From Alistipes sp. (GTDB taxonomy: Bacteria; Bacteroidota; Bacteroidia; Bacteroidales; Rikenellaceae), in contig JAFQHI010000006.1 of the NCBI GenBank assembly GCA_017398045.1, forward strand, positions 115,782 through 179,781: a stretch of DNA of 64,000 nucleotides, read 5' to 3'. Of the stretch, positions 24,917-33,170 are shown in pieces; positions within the stretch are counted from its first letter, which is position 1; every line of letters begins with the position of its first letter. A program made the translations under genes and the position numbers. A model generated the notes under the pieces. The model did no database searches. It saw only the letters and a list, made by a program, of their open reading frames with translations, and had not been told where the DNA came from.

Positions 24917-25878
24917 TATTCGAAAAATTCATCTTCGGTTTGTTCGGCCGACTCCGCGGCCTCGGGTGCGATTTCGCCCATCAACTCCACACGTGCCAAC
25001 GAATCGGCCTGCTCCTGCTCCAGACGCAGACGCTCGGCAGCCGCCTCACGCGCCAACTTCTCGGCCTCGGCACGTACCTGCTTCACACGCTCCAGGTCGA
25101 GCGTCAGCATCAAATCGACGGGCGCACCGAGCGACAAAGCCTGCTCGGCAGGGTTGCTCTGGGCATAGACGCGGGCATCCTTCTGGTTCAGGAGGTTGAT
25201 GCCCTCCTCATAAATCACCTTGCCCACATTCAGACCCGACTCCCACAAACGGCCTTTGGCCTGCTGCAACGAGAGGCCCACCACCTGCGGTACAAAGGTG
25301 ACATTGTCACCGGCATCGACGCCCACATAGAGCGTGATACCCGACCCCATCTCGGCCTCGATGCGGCTCTCGGCCAAGACCTGCTGACGGCCGCAATACT
25401 GCTCCAGGACATAGTTCGTAGCCATATCGGGGCGATAAATCAGCTCCTCAATCTCCAAACCGGCAATCTCCAGCATATTCTTCGCCTGACGCAACGACCG
25501 CCCTGCCACATAGGGGACGGGGACCATCTTCTGGCGGAAGGAGTTGATGGTGACATAGACCGTGCGGCCGGGCTTCACCTCCACGCCCCCCTCGGGGAGT
25601 TGGTCGAGGATGATGCCGCCCTCGTAGGCCGGCACGAACAACGAGTCGTTGATGTGCAGTTCGAGGTCGTGCTTTGCGGCCAGCTCTTCGGCTTCAGAGA
25701 GGAGGATACCCGAAAAATCGGGTACCGTGCGTCGTGCGCCATGGCGCGTGGCTACCTGCATCACAAAGTGAGCCATGAGGGCCAGGGCCAACATAATGGC
25801 GACGATGAGAAAGAGGTTCCAGGCAAGACGATTCGAGCGCAATCGCTGCCACAGGGTTGTATTGGTTTTCTTTGCCAT
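24916..25878 (-). CDS. Single-pass membrane protein with three PASTA domains
   Basis: A 320-residue protein: a short basic cytoplasmic start, one membrane helix (LAWNLFLIVAIMLALALMAHFVM, residues 18-40), then three PASTA repeats. The repeats contain VPDFSGILLSEAEELAAKHDLELHI, VPYVAGRSLRQAKNMLEIAGLEI and VPQVVGLSLQQAKGRLWESGLNV. PASTA domains bind peptidoglycan or muropeptides in other phyla. There is no kinase domain, unlike the Gram-positive PknB proteins. The last ~60 residues are an Arg/Glu-rich, probably coiled region ending EDEFFE. It lies 32 bases after the lptF/G gene. Likely envelope-related; precise role unknown. Confidence 0.88.
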   Translation of the reverse strand: MAKKTNTTLWQRLRSNRLAWNLFLIVAIMLALALMAHFVMQVATRHGARRTVPDFSGILLSEAEELAAKHDLELHINDSLFVPAYEGGIILDQLPEGGVEVKPGRTVYVTINSFRQKMVPVPYVAGRSLRQAKNMLEIAGLEIEELIYRPDMATNYVLEQYCGRQQVLAESRIEAEMGSGITLYVGVDAGDNVTFVPQVVGLSLQQAKGRLWESGLNVGKVIYEEGINLLNQKDARVYAQSNPAEQALSLGAPVDLMLTLDLERVKQVRAEAEKLAREAAAERLRLEQEQADSLARVELMGEIAPEAAESAEQTEDEFFE

Positions 25879-25910
25879 AATTGCAAACGATTACAAATTG
25901 GGTGTGTCGG

Positions 25911-27014
25911 TTATTTCGGTGCCTTCTGGTAGAGGTAGATGGCGATGATTAAGTAGATGAGGTTTGGCAACCAGATGGCTACACCGGGTGGCAACGAACC
26001 ACTCTTGGCAAACTCCTCGAAGAAGCGGTAGAAGAGGATGTAGGAGAAGCAGAGCGCGATGCCGACACCGATGTGCAGACCCGTACCGCCGCGCACTTTG
26101 CGCGAGGAGAGTGAGACTCCGATAAGGGTCAGGATAAAGGTGCCAAGCGGGTAGGCAAAGCGAGCGTGCTGTTCGACCTGGATGATGTTAATCGTGTCGG
26201 AGCCTTTCTCGCGTTGCTGGGCCAAGAAGTCGTTCAGTTCGTGGATGTTCATCGTCTTGATGAGCTGATTCACCACACCCAACTCGGCCTCTTCGAGGTT
26301 AATCAGCGTGTCGAGGTTGCGGTATTGGGTGAAGGTTTCGTTCTCCTCGCTGTCGAAGGTGCGGGTGGTGTAGCGGGGTGCGGTCCACCGCTTGGTTTCG
26401 GGGTCGAAGGTTACATCGGCCGCCTCCAGCGAGCGGGTCATCGACCCCTCTTCATACTCTTCGAGTGCGAAGAACGAGGCCCGCTTCGAGCTGTTTTGGT
26501 AGCCACGCACATAGGCAAATATACCCGGCTCGATTTGGCGATAGATGTGGCGGTCGAACTGCACATTCTGGCGACGTTTGATGTATTTCGCCTCAAACGA
26601 CACAATCTTCTGCTGCGTCACGGGAATCACCCACAGATTGAGCGTCAACGACATCGAACCGATGATGAGCGCACCGAGGAAATAGGGCCACATCAAGCGT
26701 CGGAACGACATACCGCCCGAAAGCATCGCCACAATCTCGGTTTGGTAGGCCAACTTCGAGGTGAAGAAGATACAGGCGATGAAGGTGAAGAGCGAGCAGA
26801 ATTGGTTGGCAAAGTAGGGGATGAAGTTCAGGTAGTAGTCGAACAACACCTCCGAGAGGGGGGCGTGCAACTCCGTGAAGTCGTCAATCTTCTCCACGTA
26901 GTCGAACAGCACGACGATGACCAGAATCATCGCAATGGCGAAGAAGAAGGTCATCAGGAACTTGCCGAGTATGTAGCGGTCCAGAATCTTGAACCCCGGG
27001 TTGCTGATTTTCAT
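25911..27014 (-). CDS. LptF/LptG family lipopolysaccharide export permease
   Basis: A 367-residue YjgP/YjgQ permease. The start FKILDRYILGKFLMTFFFAIAMILVIVVLFDYVEKIDDF is diagnostic. Three N-terminal membrane segments precede a ~150-residue periplasmic beta-jellyroll (VQFDRHIYRQIEPGIFAYVRGY...), and three C-terminal segments follow (GTGLHIGVGIALCFSYILFYRFF). LptF and LptG with LptB extract LPS from the inner membrane and feed the Lpt bridge. No lptB is present nearby; Bacteroidota usually scatter these genes. Which of F or G it is cannot be decided from sequence alone. It starts nine bases after tgt. Confidence 0.92.
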   Translation of the reverse strand: MKISNPGFKILDRYILGKFLMTFFFAIAMILVIVVLFDYVEKIDDFTELHAPLSEVLFDYYLNFIPYFANQFCSLFTFIACIFFTSKLAYQTEIVAMLSGGMSFRRLMWPYFLGALIIGSMSLTLNLWVIPVTQQKIVSFEAKYIKRRQNVQFDRHIYRQIEPGIFAYVRGYQNSSKRASFFALEEYEEGSMTRSLEAADVTFDPETKRWTAPRYTTRTFDSEENETFTQYRNLDTLINLEEAELGVVNQLIKTMNIHELNDFLAQQREKGSDTINIIQVEQHARFAYPLGTFILTLIGVSLSSRKVRGGTGLHIGVGIALCFSYILFYRFFEEFAKSGSLPPGVAIWLPNLIYLIIAIYLYQKAPK

Positions 27015-27023
27015 GCGGTACGG

Positions 27024-28160
27024 TTAAAGACGTTGGGTAAGTTTTACGACCATCTGCTCCTTCCACTGCTTGAAGTCGCCGGCAATGATATGCGCACGCG
27101 CCATGCCGACCAGACGCAGGTAGAAGGCGATGTTGTGCAACGACGCAATCTCGGCACAGAGCATCTCCTGGCAGACAGCCAGGTGGTGGAGGTAGGCCTT
27201 CGAATAGACCTTATCGACGAAGGCCGTGCCATCGGGGTCGATGGGCGAGAAGTCCGTCTCCCACTTTTTGTTGCGGATGTTGATGATGCCCTCGGCCGTG
27301 AAGAGCTGGCCGTTGCGACCGTTGCGCGTCGGCATCACACAATCGAACATATCGACACCGCGGTCGATGGCCTCCAGAATATTCACCGGCGTACCGACAC
27401 CCATCAGATAGCGCGGTTTGTTCTCGGGCAGAACGGCATTGACCACCTCAATCATCGCATACATCACCTCCGTCGGTTCGCCCACGGCAAGACCGCCGAT
27501 GGCATAACCGTCGGCATCGTATTGCTGCACATGCTCGGCCGCTTTGGCACGCAGGTCGGGATAGGCGCAACCCTGCACAATGGGGAAGAGGGCCTGGTAG
27601 TGGCCATATTTTGGGGCGGTTTGGTGGTAGCGGTTGAAGCAACGGTCGAGCCAACGCTCCGTGAGGGCGAGCGAGCGGGCCGCATAATCGCGCGGAGCAT
27701 CCCCCGGGGGACACTCGTCGAAGGCCATCATGATGTCGGCTCCAATCGTGCGCTCGGTGTCAATCACGCTCTCGGGCGTGAAGAGGTGCTTCGAACCGTC
27801 GATGTGTGAGCGGAAATAGCAACCCTCCTCCTTGAGCTTACGGCAGTCGGCCAACGAGAAGACCTGAAAACCGCCGCTATCGGTGAGCATCGGACCCTCC
27901 CACGAGGAGAAACGATGCACGCCTCCCGCCTGCTCCAGAATCTCCATACCCGGACGAAGGTAGAGGTGGTAGGTGTTGGCCAAAATAATCTGGGCCTTGG
28001 CCTCCTCCTTGACGTCGCGGTGGAACAAGCCCTTCACGGTCGCAGCCGTACCGACGGGCATAAAAATCGGCGTTTGAATCACACCGTGGTCGGTCTGAAT
28101 CTCGCCAGCTCGCGCCTTCGACGAGGGCGCAGTATGTTGCAATGTGAATGTTAAGCTCAT
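27024..28160 (-). CDS. tgt: Queuine tRNA-guanine transglycosylase, zinc cysteines absent
   Basis: A 378-residue TGT that exchanges G34 of GUN-anticodon tRNAs for the queuosine precursor. Catalytic features are present: MLTDSGGFQVFSLA near residue 88-101 (general-acid Asp), GGLAVGEP, YLMGVGTPVNILEAIDRGVDMFDCVMPTRNGRNG (nucleophile Asp). The usual zinc motif PECxCxxC before YSRAYLHHL is replaced by PDGTAFVDKVYSKAYLHHL, so all three Cys ligands are missing, while the following IASLHN histidine remains. I believe many Bacteroidota TGTs share this, but could not check. It is first in the tgt-lptF-PASTA-rluD-GH28-ygiQ run and has a clear promoter. Confidence 0.94.
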   Translation of the reverse strand: MSLTFTLQHTAPSSKARAGEIQTDHGVIQTPIFMPVGTAATVKGLFHRDVKEEAKAQIILANTYHLYLRPGMEILEQAGGVHRFSSWEGPMLTDSGGFQVFSLADCRKLKEEGCYFRSHIDGSKHLFTPESVIDTERTIGADIMMAFDECPPGDAPRDYAARSLALTERWLDRCFNRYHQTAPKYGHYQALFPIVQGCAYPDLRAKAAEHVQQYDADGYAIGGLAVGEPTEVMYAMIEVVNAVLPENKPRYLMGVGTPVNILEAIDRGVDMFDCVMPTRNGRNGQLFTAEGIINIRNKKWETDFSPIDPDGTAFVDKVYSKAYLHHLAVCQEMLCAEIASLHNIAFYLRLVGMARAHIIAGDFKQWKEQMVVKLTQRL

Positions 28161-28209
28161 AAAATCGTACGAATCTCACGCACTCGCGCATTATGCGCAT
28201 TATGCCTGG

Positions 28210-28241
28210 CAAAGATAGTGAAAGCCGAGCGCACTGCCAAA
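28210..28241 (-). promoter_or_regulatory. Promoter of the tgt-led operon
   Basis: On the minus strand TTTG (28238-28241), 20 bases, TATCTTTG (28210-28217): full consensus. It gives a leader of about 45 bases containing a short direct repeat GCGCATTAT. Confidence 0.8.
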
Positions 28242-28287
28242 AAAATCGGGCAAAAAGCACGAACGCACGCGACGACCCGGAGACGGA

Positions 28288-28427
28288 GTTAGTTGTTTTA
28301 GCCTTTCGCTTGCCGAAGGCAATAGACAAAACGATATGCAATCTCGGGCATCAAGCGAGCTTGTGCCGCGAAATTGCATATCGTTTTGTCCCTCCTACGG
28401 AGGGGTCGAAAGGCTAAAACTACTAAC
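28288..28427. repeat. 140-bp cruciform element (long inverted repeat with side hairpins)
   Basis: Outer arms GTTAGTTGTTTTAGCCTTTCG-type (28288-28308) and its complement (28407-28427) pair over about 21 bp with one mismatch. Inner arms ACAAAACGATATGCAAT and ATTGCATATCGTTTTGT pair over 17 bp. Between outer and inner arms are two small opposed hairpins, TTGCCGAAGGCAA on the left and CCCTCCTACGGAGGGG on the right. The tip is a 27-base loop. No open reading frame of note lies inside. Type of element unknown. Confidence 0.85.
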
Positions 28428-28462
28428 AGAGGAAGATGCCCCTCCAAACTAAAGAAAAGATA

Positions 28463-28587
28463 TAGACAATCCCCCTAAATCCCCCTTTACGGCAATAAAT
28501 TGCCGTGACTGCTTGCGCGCCTCGGCATAGTCTGCAAGCAGCCTCTGCACTCGGCTGTTGCAGCAGTTGAAAAGGGAGGCTTGGTCG
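28463..28587 (+). repeat. Dispersed ~125-bp structured repeat, copy 1
   Basis: An inverted copy at about 85 % identity (by eye) lies at 41216-41338. It contains its own hairpins: ACGGCAAT/ATTGCCGT and CTGCTTGC/GCAAGCAG. Nothing coding is visible. Confidence 0.75.
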
Positions 28588-28657
28588 CTGCGCTCCTTGG
28601 GTGGAGCTGACAATCGTCGTGCTTTTTGCCCGATTTGGACGCAGTGCCGAGGCGCAT

Positions 28658-28816
28658 CCTATCTAAACCGAGCGTAGCGAAGGTAAAGATAGTGAAAGAA
28701 AGGGCAGAAAGGGCGAAAAAGGCAAAAATGAGTTTCCCTTAAGCCCCCTTAAGGAACTTTAAGGAACCTTAAGGAACCTTTTTTCTCTTACCTTCGCTCC
28801 GCTCGGTTTAGATAGG
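28658..28816. repeat. Inverted-repeat-bounded element containing CCTTAAG tracts
   Basis: A 29-base arm starting CCTATCTAAACCGAGCG (28658-28686) and its complement (28788-28816) differ at one base. Inside are a GAAAGGGCGAAAAAGG purine tract and a CCCTTAAG/CCTTAAGG tract at 28736-28780. The arm sequence recurs in the tandem repeat at 32744-33062. Confidence 0.75.
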
Positions 28817-28870
28817 CCAAACATGGTTTTTATTCCTTTTTGGAAGGTCTCGACTTGTGAACGGAATAAG

Positions 28871-29064
28871 CCTATTTTTACCTTCGCTTTGCGGAGTCTT
28901 CCGACCCGCGCCGCTCGGTTTAGATAGGCTACGCCTCGGCAATCCGCTAAACTTCGTTTAGAAAAATGGAGGTAAAAGGGGCTTCGTGAATAAATTCCCG
29001 GCCCCTTTTACCTCCATTTTCTCCAAATAAATTTGGGATTGCGCTCGGCTTGCACTATCTTTGT
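28871..29064 (+). repeat. 194-bp promoter cassette, copy A
   Basis: This block equals 32977-33170 in length with only 7 differences that I count (about 96 % identity). It contains a 20-bp perfect hairpin (28963-28982 with 29001-29020), starting AAAATGGAGG and ending CCTCCATTTT, followed by a complete promoter. It sits immediately upstream of the glycosyltransferase gene. Confidence 0.9.
29032..29063 (+). promoter_or_regulatory. Promoter of the glycosyltransferase operon
   Basis: TTTG (29032-29035), 20 bases, TATCTTTG (29056-29063). The ATG follows after 8 bases, so the transcript would have almost no leader. Confidence 0.82.
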
Positions 29065-29071
29065 ACCCACT

Positions 29072-30229
29072 ATGCAACTGTTCGATAAATTTCTCTCCAC
29101 ATACGGTATTTTAGGGCTTGTTTTGTGTGCGGTGGCATTGGTGCTGCTCTTTTGGCAGGCCATCATCTACCTCCGCCTCGGCATGCTGGTCGGATACAAA
29201 AACAACCGCCGCAAAAAGGTGCGCGAGGACGAGCCGCCCATCTCAATTGTAGTCCCCATGTTTTCAGAGGATTACGGATTCGTCGAGGAGCGTCTTCCGT
29301 TGCTGCTTCAGCAGGAGTACAGCCAATTCGAAGTGGTCTTGATTTACGTGGGCCAAAACAGCGATTTCCACGAAGAGTTGGTGCGCTTGCGCCAAAATTA
29401 CCCCTTCCTGACGGTCACGCGCATCCACCTCGACCCGCGCCGTCCGATTTCGCGCAAAATGGCCCTCAACATCGGCATCAAAGCGGCCCATTTTGAGTGT
29501 ATGCTCTTCTCCTCGACCGAGGCGATGCCGCGCTCTTCGCGCTGGCTTTCGCTCATGGCCTCGGGATTTGCCCGCGGTCAGGTGGTCATCGGCTATGCCG
29601 GCGTGGAGCAGACCAAAGGGTTGCAGAATCTCCTGATGCGTACCGACCGCATGATGCAGAGTGCCGAGTGGCTCTCGCGGGCGGCCAAGGGGAAACCCTA
29701 TCGCGGTACGTTGCACACCTTCGGATTCACCAAGACCCTCTATTTCAGCAAGAAGGTAAACGGGTTCAACCGCCTCGGCATGAACATCGGCGAGGACGAC
29801 CTCTTCCTGCAGGAGGTGGCACGTCGCGCCAATACGAGCCTGATTCTCTCGCCCAAGGCGACCATCGACCAAAAGGTGTGGGGCGGTTTAGGCTGGTGGA
29901 TGCACGAGGAGACCTACTATGGAGCTGCCGCTCGTTTCTATCCGCGCGGTGTGCGTTGGATTCGCTTCTGGGAACCCTTTTCGCGCGTCGTATTCTTCGG
30001 GGTGCTACTGGCCATGGCTCTCCTCTTGCCGCTCGAAATGCAGGTAGCAGCCGCCGTGTTGCTCCTGCTGCGTTATCTGATTGTCTTGTTTGAGGTGCGT
30101 CGCATCGCCCGCCGTCTGGGCGAGAAGCGGATGCTCCGACTCTACTTCCTCTACGACCTCTTCAGCCCCCTGTGGGTACTGCTTCGCTCGCTGCTTATGA
30201 TGCGTAAAGACGAGCGTGTATGGAGATAG
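29072..30229 (+). CDS. Membrane glycosyltransferase, family 2 type
   Basis: The start at 29072 (MQLFDKFLSTYG) gives 385 residues; an in-frame extension to 29033 would read through the promoter. One N-terminal membrane helix (residues 10-35), a GT-A catalytic domain (ISIVVPMFSEDYGFVEERL, LLQQEYSQFEVVLI) and two C-terminal hydrophobic segments are seen. The usual metal-binding DxD position reads FSSTEAMPRSSRW, without the Asp pair. The later acidic motif IGEDDLFLQEVARRA is intact. The acceptor is unknown. The sigma factor gene starts inside its last codons (10-base overlap), so the two are co-transcribed. Confidence 0.85.
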   Translation: MQLFDKFLSTYGILGLVLCAVALVLLFWQAIIYLRLGMLVGYKNNRRKKVREDEPPISIVVPMFSEDYGFVEERLPLLLQQEYSQFEVVLIYVGQNSDFHEELVRLRQNYPFLTVTRIHLDPRRPISRKMALNIGIKAAHFECMLFSSTEAMPRSSRWLSLMASGFARGQVVIGYAGVEQTKGLQNLLMRTDRMMQSAEWLSRAAKGKPYRGTLHTFGFTKTLYFSKKVNGFNRLGMNIGEDDLFLQEVARRANTSLILSPKATIDQKVWGGLGWWMHEETYYGAAARFYPRGVRWIRFWEPFSRVVFFGVLLAMALLLPLEMQVAAAVLLLLRYLIVLFEVRRIARRLGEKRMLRLYFLYDLFSPLWVLLRSLLMMRKDERVWR

Positions 30230-30783
30230 CCGATTACCTGGTAGCCGACGATAAGCGACTTATCTCGCTCGCCCTCGAGGGTGACCACACCGCCTTCGAA
30301 CACCTCTTCAACCGTTACCGCGAGGCCATGCGCCAGCTGTTGATTCAGCGTGCCGGTTCGGAAAGCGATGCCGATGACCTGTTGCAGGAGACCTTCATCA
30401 AAGTCTATCTGCATCTGGACCGCTACAACAGCGAATACACCTTCGGACAGTGGGTCTATACGATAGCCCGGAACACCTTCATCGACTATGTGCGTCGTCG
30501 TCAGGAGGACCTCTCGATTGACGAGCGGTTTTCGGCTCCCCCCTCATCGGCTCCGACCCCCGAGGAGAGTGTCATCCGCCTCCAGCAGCGCGACCAAATC
30601 GAACACTACCTCGAAGCCCTCTCTCCGCGCTATCGCCAACTGATTCGGATGCGCTTCTTCGAGGAGTACAGCTACGAGGAGATTGCCGAGAAACTTGCCC
30701 TCCCGATGGGGACGGTCAAAACCCAGATTCACCGCGCCCGCGAACGGATGTGTGACCTGATTCGCAAGGGCGAAAATCATTAA
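30220..30783 (+). CDS. ECF-type RNA polymerase sigma factor
   Basis: A 187-residue sigma-70 family protein with region 2 (DHTAFEHLFNRYREAMRQLL, SDADDLLQETFIKVYLHL, FGQWVYTIARNTFIDYVRRR) and region 4 (LSPRYRQLIRMRFFEEYSYEEIAEKLALPMGTVKTQIHRARERM). No anti-sigma gene is adjacent. It overlaps the glycosyltransferase by 10 bases and is followed after four bases by rsmG, so it sits in the middle of a three-gene transcript rather than beside an extracytoplasmic sensor. That arrangement makes its trigger unclear; promoter recognition unknown. Confidence 0.92.
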   Translation: MEIADYLVADDKRLISLALEGDHTAFEHLFNRYREAMRQLLIQRAGSESDADDLLQETFIKVYLHLDRYNSEYTFGQWVYTIARNTFIDYVRRRQEDLSIDERFSAPPSSAPTPEESVIRLQQRDQIEHYLEALSPRYRQLIRMRFFEEYSYEEIAEKLALPMGTVKTQIHRARERMCDLIRKGENH

Positions 30784-30787
30784 AAAG

Positions 30788-31408
30788 ATGGAGCTGATAC
30801 TGAAATATTTTCCCAACTTGAGTGAGGCACAAAAGGGGCAATTTGCTGCCCTGTATGCCCTCTATGAGGATTGGAACGCCAAAATCAACGTCGTCTCGCG
30901 CAAGGATTTTGACCAACTCTACCTGCGCCATGTCCTTCACTCGCTCTCCATTGCCAAGGTGTGCCGCTTTGAGGCGGGTGCCGAGGTGTTGGATGTCGGT
31001 TGCGGAGGCGGCTTTCCCTCCATTCCGCTCGCCATCCTCTTCCCCGACGTGAAGTTCGTGGCAGCCGACTCGATACGCAAGAAAATCACCGTGGTGGAAG
31101 GGGTGGCCAAGAGCCTGGGGCTGCAGAACATCACCCCGCATTGGGGGCGTGTGGAGCAGCTGCCGCAACACTTCGACTACGTCGTCTCGCGTGCCGTAAC
31201 GGCCATGCCCGAGTTCGTGGGATGGATTTGGCACAAGATTCGTCGCGGTCAAAAAGGGTCGCTCCCAAACGGCATCCTCTACCTCAAAGGGGGCGATTTG
31301 GCCGAGGAGCTGGCCGCAACCCGTATGCGGTGGGATTTGTACGCCATCAGCGACTTCTTCGAGGAGGAATTTTTCGAAACCAAACAGGTGGTTTACACCG
31401 CCAAATAA
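30788..31408 (+). CDS. rsmG: 16S rRNA (guanine527-N7)-methyltransferase RsmG
   Basis: A 206-residue RsmG (GidB). The SAM site EVLDVGCGGGFPSIPLAILFP is near residue 61-81; NVVSRKDFDQLYLRHVLHSL and FVAADSIRKKITVVEGVAKSLGL are further family motifs, as is DYVVSRAVTAMPEFV. It methylates G527 in the 530 loop of 16S rRNA; loss gives low-level streptomycin resistance in other bacteria. It starts four bases after the sigma factor gene. Length normal, identity firm. Confidence 0.95.
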   Translation: MELILKYFPNLSEAQKGQFAALYALYEDWNAKINVVSRKDFDQLYLRHVLHSLSIAKVCRFEAGAEVLDVGCGGGFPSIPLAILFPDVKFVAADSIRKKITVVEGVAKSLGLQNITPHWGRVEQLPQHFDYVVSRAVTAMPEFVGWIWHKIRRGQKGSLPNGILYLKGGDLAEELAATRMRWDLYAISDFFEEEFFETKQVVYTAK

Positions 31409-31439
31409 TTGCGATTCAATTACCTAAAAAACTGACAAT

Positions 31440-32624
31440 ATGAGAGATTTTACCTACTATGCTCCAACCGAAGTAGCCTTTGGCGCACACTCCGAGGAGC
31501 GCATCGGCAAACTGGTGGCCAAGTATGGCGGCACGAAGGTGTTGATTCACTATGGCGGAAGCTCGGCCGAGCGGTCGGGTCTGCTGGGGGTGGTGCGTGA
31601 GCAACTCACGGCCCACGGCATCGCCTACGTAGAGCTGGGAGGCGTAGTCCCCAACCCGCGCGTATCGAAGGTGCGCGAGGGTATCGAAATCTGCCGCCGC
31701 GAGGGGGTCGATTTCATCTTGGCAGTGGGTGGCGGCAGCGTCATCGACTCGTCGAAAGCCATCGCCTTCGGCTTTGGTTATGAGGGCGATGTGTGGGATT
31801 TCTTCCTCGGCAAAGCCAAGGCCGGTGAGTGCCTGCCGCTCGGTACGGTATTGACCATTCCGGCAGCCGGTAGTGAGATGTCGGATGGCTGTGTCGTAAC
31901 GAATGAGGAGGGGTGGCACAAGCGTGGCTACTCGACCAATAAGACCCGTTGCAAATTCGCCATCATGAACCCCGAGCGCACCTATACCCTGCCCCCCTAC
32001 CAGACGGCGTGTGGCATTGTCGATATCATGATGCACACCATGGAGCGTTACTTCTCGCACGAGAACGAGATGACGCTGACGGACAACATCGCAGAGGCCA
32101 TTCTGCGCACGGTACTCGACTGGGGTCCCGTTGTGATGCGTGAGCCGGAGAACTACCGCGCACGCGCCCAAATCATGTGGGCCGGTTCGTTGGCACACAA
32201 CGACCTGACGGGATGCGGTACGATTGGCGACTGGGCTACGCACCACCTGGAGCATGAGTTGAGCGCGATTTTCGATGTGGCTCACGGTGCCGGTCTGGCC
32301 GCTGTATGGGGCAGCTGGGCGCGCTACGTGAAGAACGAGGATATCTCGCGTTTTGTGCGTTTTGCAGTCAATGTGATGGGTGTCGAAAACGACTTCACCG
32401 ACCCCGAGCGCACCGCCCTGAAGGGCATCGAGAAGATGGAGGCCTTCTACCGCTCAATCGGTATGCCGACCTCGATTCCCGAGCTGATTGGTCGTCCCGC
32501 CACGGAGGAGGAGATTCTCCTGATGGCCGATAAATGCTGCCGCCAGGATACCCACACCGAGGGTAACTTCAAAGTCCTCTACCGCAAGGAGATGGAGGAT
32601 GTGTATCGCCTGGCCAACAAATAA
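31440..32624 (+). CDS. Iron-containing (NAD(P)H-dependent) alcohol dehydrogenase
   Basis: A 394-residue group III alcohol dehydrogenase of the BdhA/YqhD type. The cofactor loop GGGSVIDSSKAIAFG lies near residues 97-111. Metal ligands are suggested by DIMMHTMERYFSH near 197-209 and DVAHGAGLAAVWGSWARYV near 280-298. Such enzymes reduce aldehydes such as butanal or methylglyoxal-type compounds, often for redox balance in anaerobes. Substrate cannot be told from sequence. It follows rsmG by 31 bases and may be in the same transcript; a CTTAAG hairpin terminator follows. Confidence 0.9.
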   Translation: MRDFTYYAPTEVAFGAHSEERIGKLVAKYGGTKVLIHYGGSSAERSGLLGVVREQLTAHGIAYVELGGVVPNPRVSKVREGIEICRREGVDFILAVGGGSVIDSSKAIAFGFGYEGDVWDFFLGKAKAGECLPLGTVLTIPAAGSEMSDGCVVTNEEGWHKRGYSTNKTRCKFAIMNPERTYTLPPYQTACGIVDIMMHTMERYFSHENEMTLTDNIAEAILRTVLDWGPVVMREPENYRARAQIMWAGSLAHNDLTGCGTIGDWATHHLEHELSAIFDVAHGAGLAAVWGSWARYVKNEDISRFVRFAVNVMGVENDFTDPERTALKGIEKMEAFYRSIGMPTSIPELIGRPATEEEILLMADKCCRQDTHTEGNFKVLYRKEMEDVYRLANK

Positions 32625-32662
32625 GAGCGAAAGGTCTTATAAAGTTCCTTAAGGGGACTTAA

Positions 32663-32697
32663 GGGTGCTTAAGGGAAATGCTTAAGCATCCTTTTTT
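32663..32697 (+). terminator. Terminator built from CTTAAG repeats
   Basis: GGGTGCTTAAG (32663-32673) pairs with CTTAAGCATCC (32681-32691) over 11 bp with one wobble, followed by six T residues. It shows how CCTTAAG tracts can act as transcription terminators. Confidence 0.78.
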
Positions 32698-32743
32698 GCT
32701 CTTTGCGCCTTTCTCGCCCTTTACACTATCTTTACCTTCGCTA

Positions 32744-33062
32744 CGCTCGGTTTAGATAGGCTGCGCCTCGGCAATCCGCTAAACTTCGGAGGCCGTTGGG
32801 GAATTCTTTGATTCCGTCGCTGGACATGCATCGAATCGGCCTATCTTTACCTTCGCTTTGCGGAGTCTTCCGACCCGCGCCGCTCGGTTTAGATAGGCTG
32901 CGCCTCGGCAATCCGCTAAACTTCGGAGGCCGTTGGGGAATTCTTTGATTCCGTCGCTGGACATGCATCGAATCGGCCTATCTTTACCTTCGCTCCGCGG
33001 AGTCTTCCGACCCGCACCGCTCGGTTTAGATAGGCTGCGCCTCGGCAATCCACTAAACTTCG
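32744..33062. repeat. 137-bp tandem repeat, about 2.3 copies
   Basis: Unit 1 (32744-32880) and unit 2 (32881-33017) differ at only three positions that I count, and a partial third unit runs to 33062. Each unit starts CGCTCGGTTTAGATAGGC and contains GGACATGCATCG. A related single unit without the middle part is at 28871-28960. Short open frames in it repeat with the unit and are not genes. Confidence 0.9.
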
Positions 33063-33170
33063 TTTAGAAAAATGGAGGTAAAAGGAGCTTCGTGAATAAA
33101 TTCCCGGCCCCTTTTACCTCCATTTTCTCCAAATAAATTTGGGATTGCGCTCGGCTTGCACTATCTTTGT
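32977..33170 (+). repeat. 194-bp promoter cassette, copy B
   Basis: Same block as 28871-29064 with 7 differences. The hairpin arms are 33069-33088 and 33107-33126 with one mismatch. Its first third belongs to the last tandem-repeat unit. It drives dnaX. Confidence 0.9.
33138..33169 (+). promoter_or_regulatory. Promoter of dnaX
   Basis: TTTG (33138-33141), 20 bases, TATCTTTG (33162-33169); ATG after 8 bases. Identical to the glycosyltransferase promoter. Confidence 0.83.

Noticed and set aside
32741-33048. Repeated small frames (75 and 89 codons) in the 137-bp tandem repeat
   Set aside because: They repeat because the DNA repeats; protein has no likeness to known families and overlaps a promoter.
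32744-33062. CRISPR array
   Set aside because: The repeat is tandem with no unique spacers, and no cas gene is in the window; no other array-like pattern was seen.
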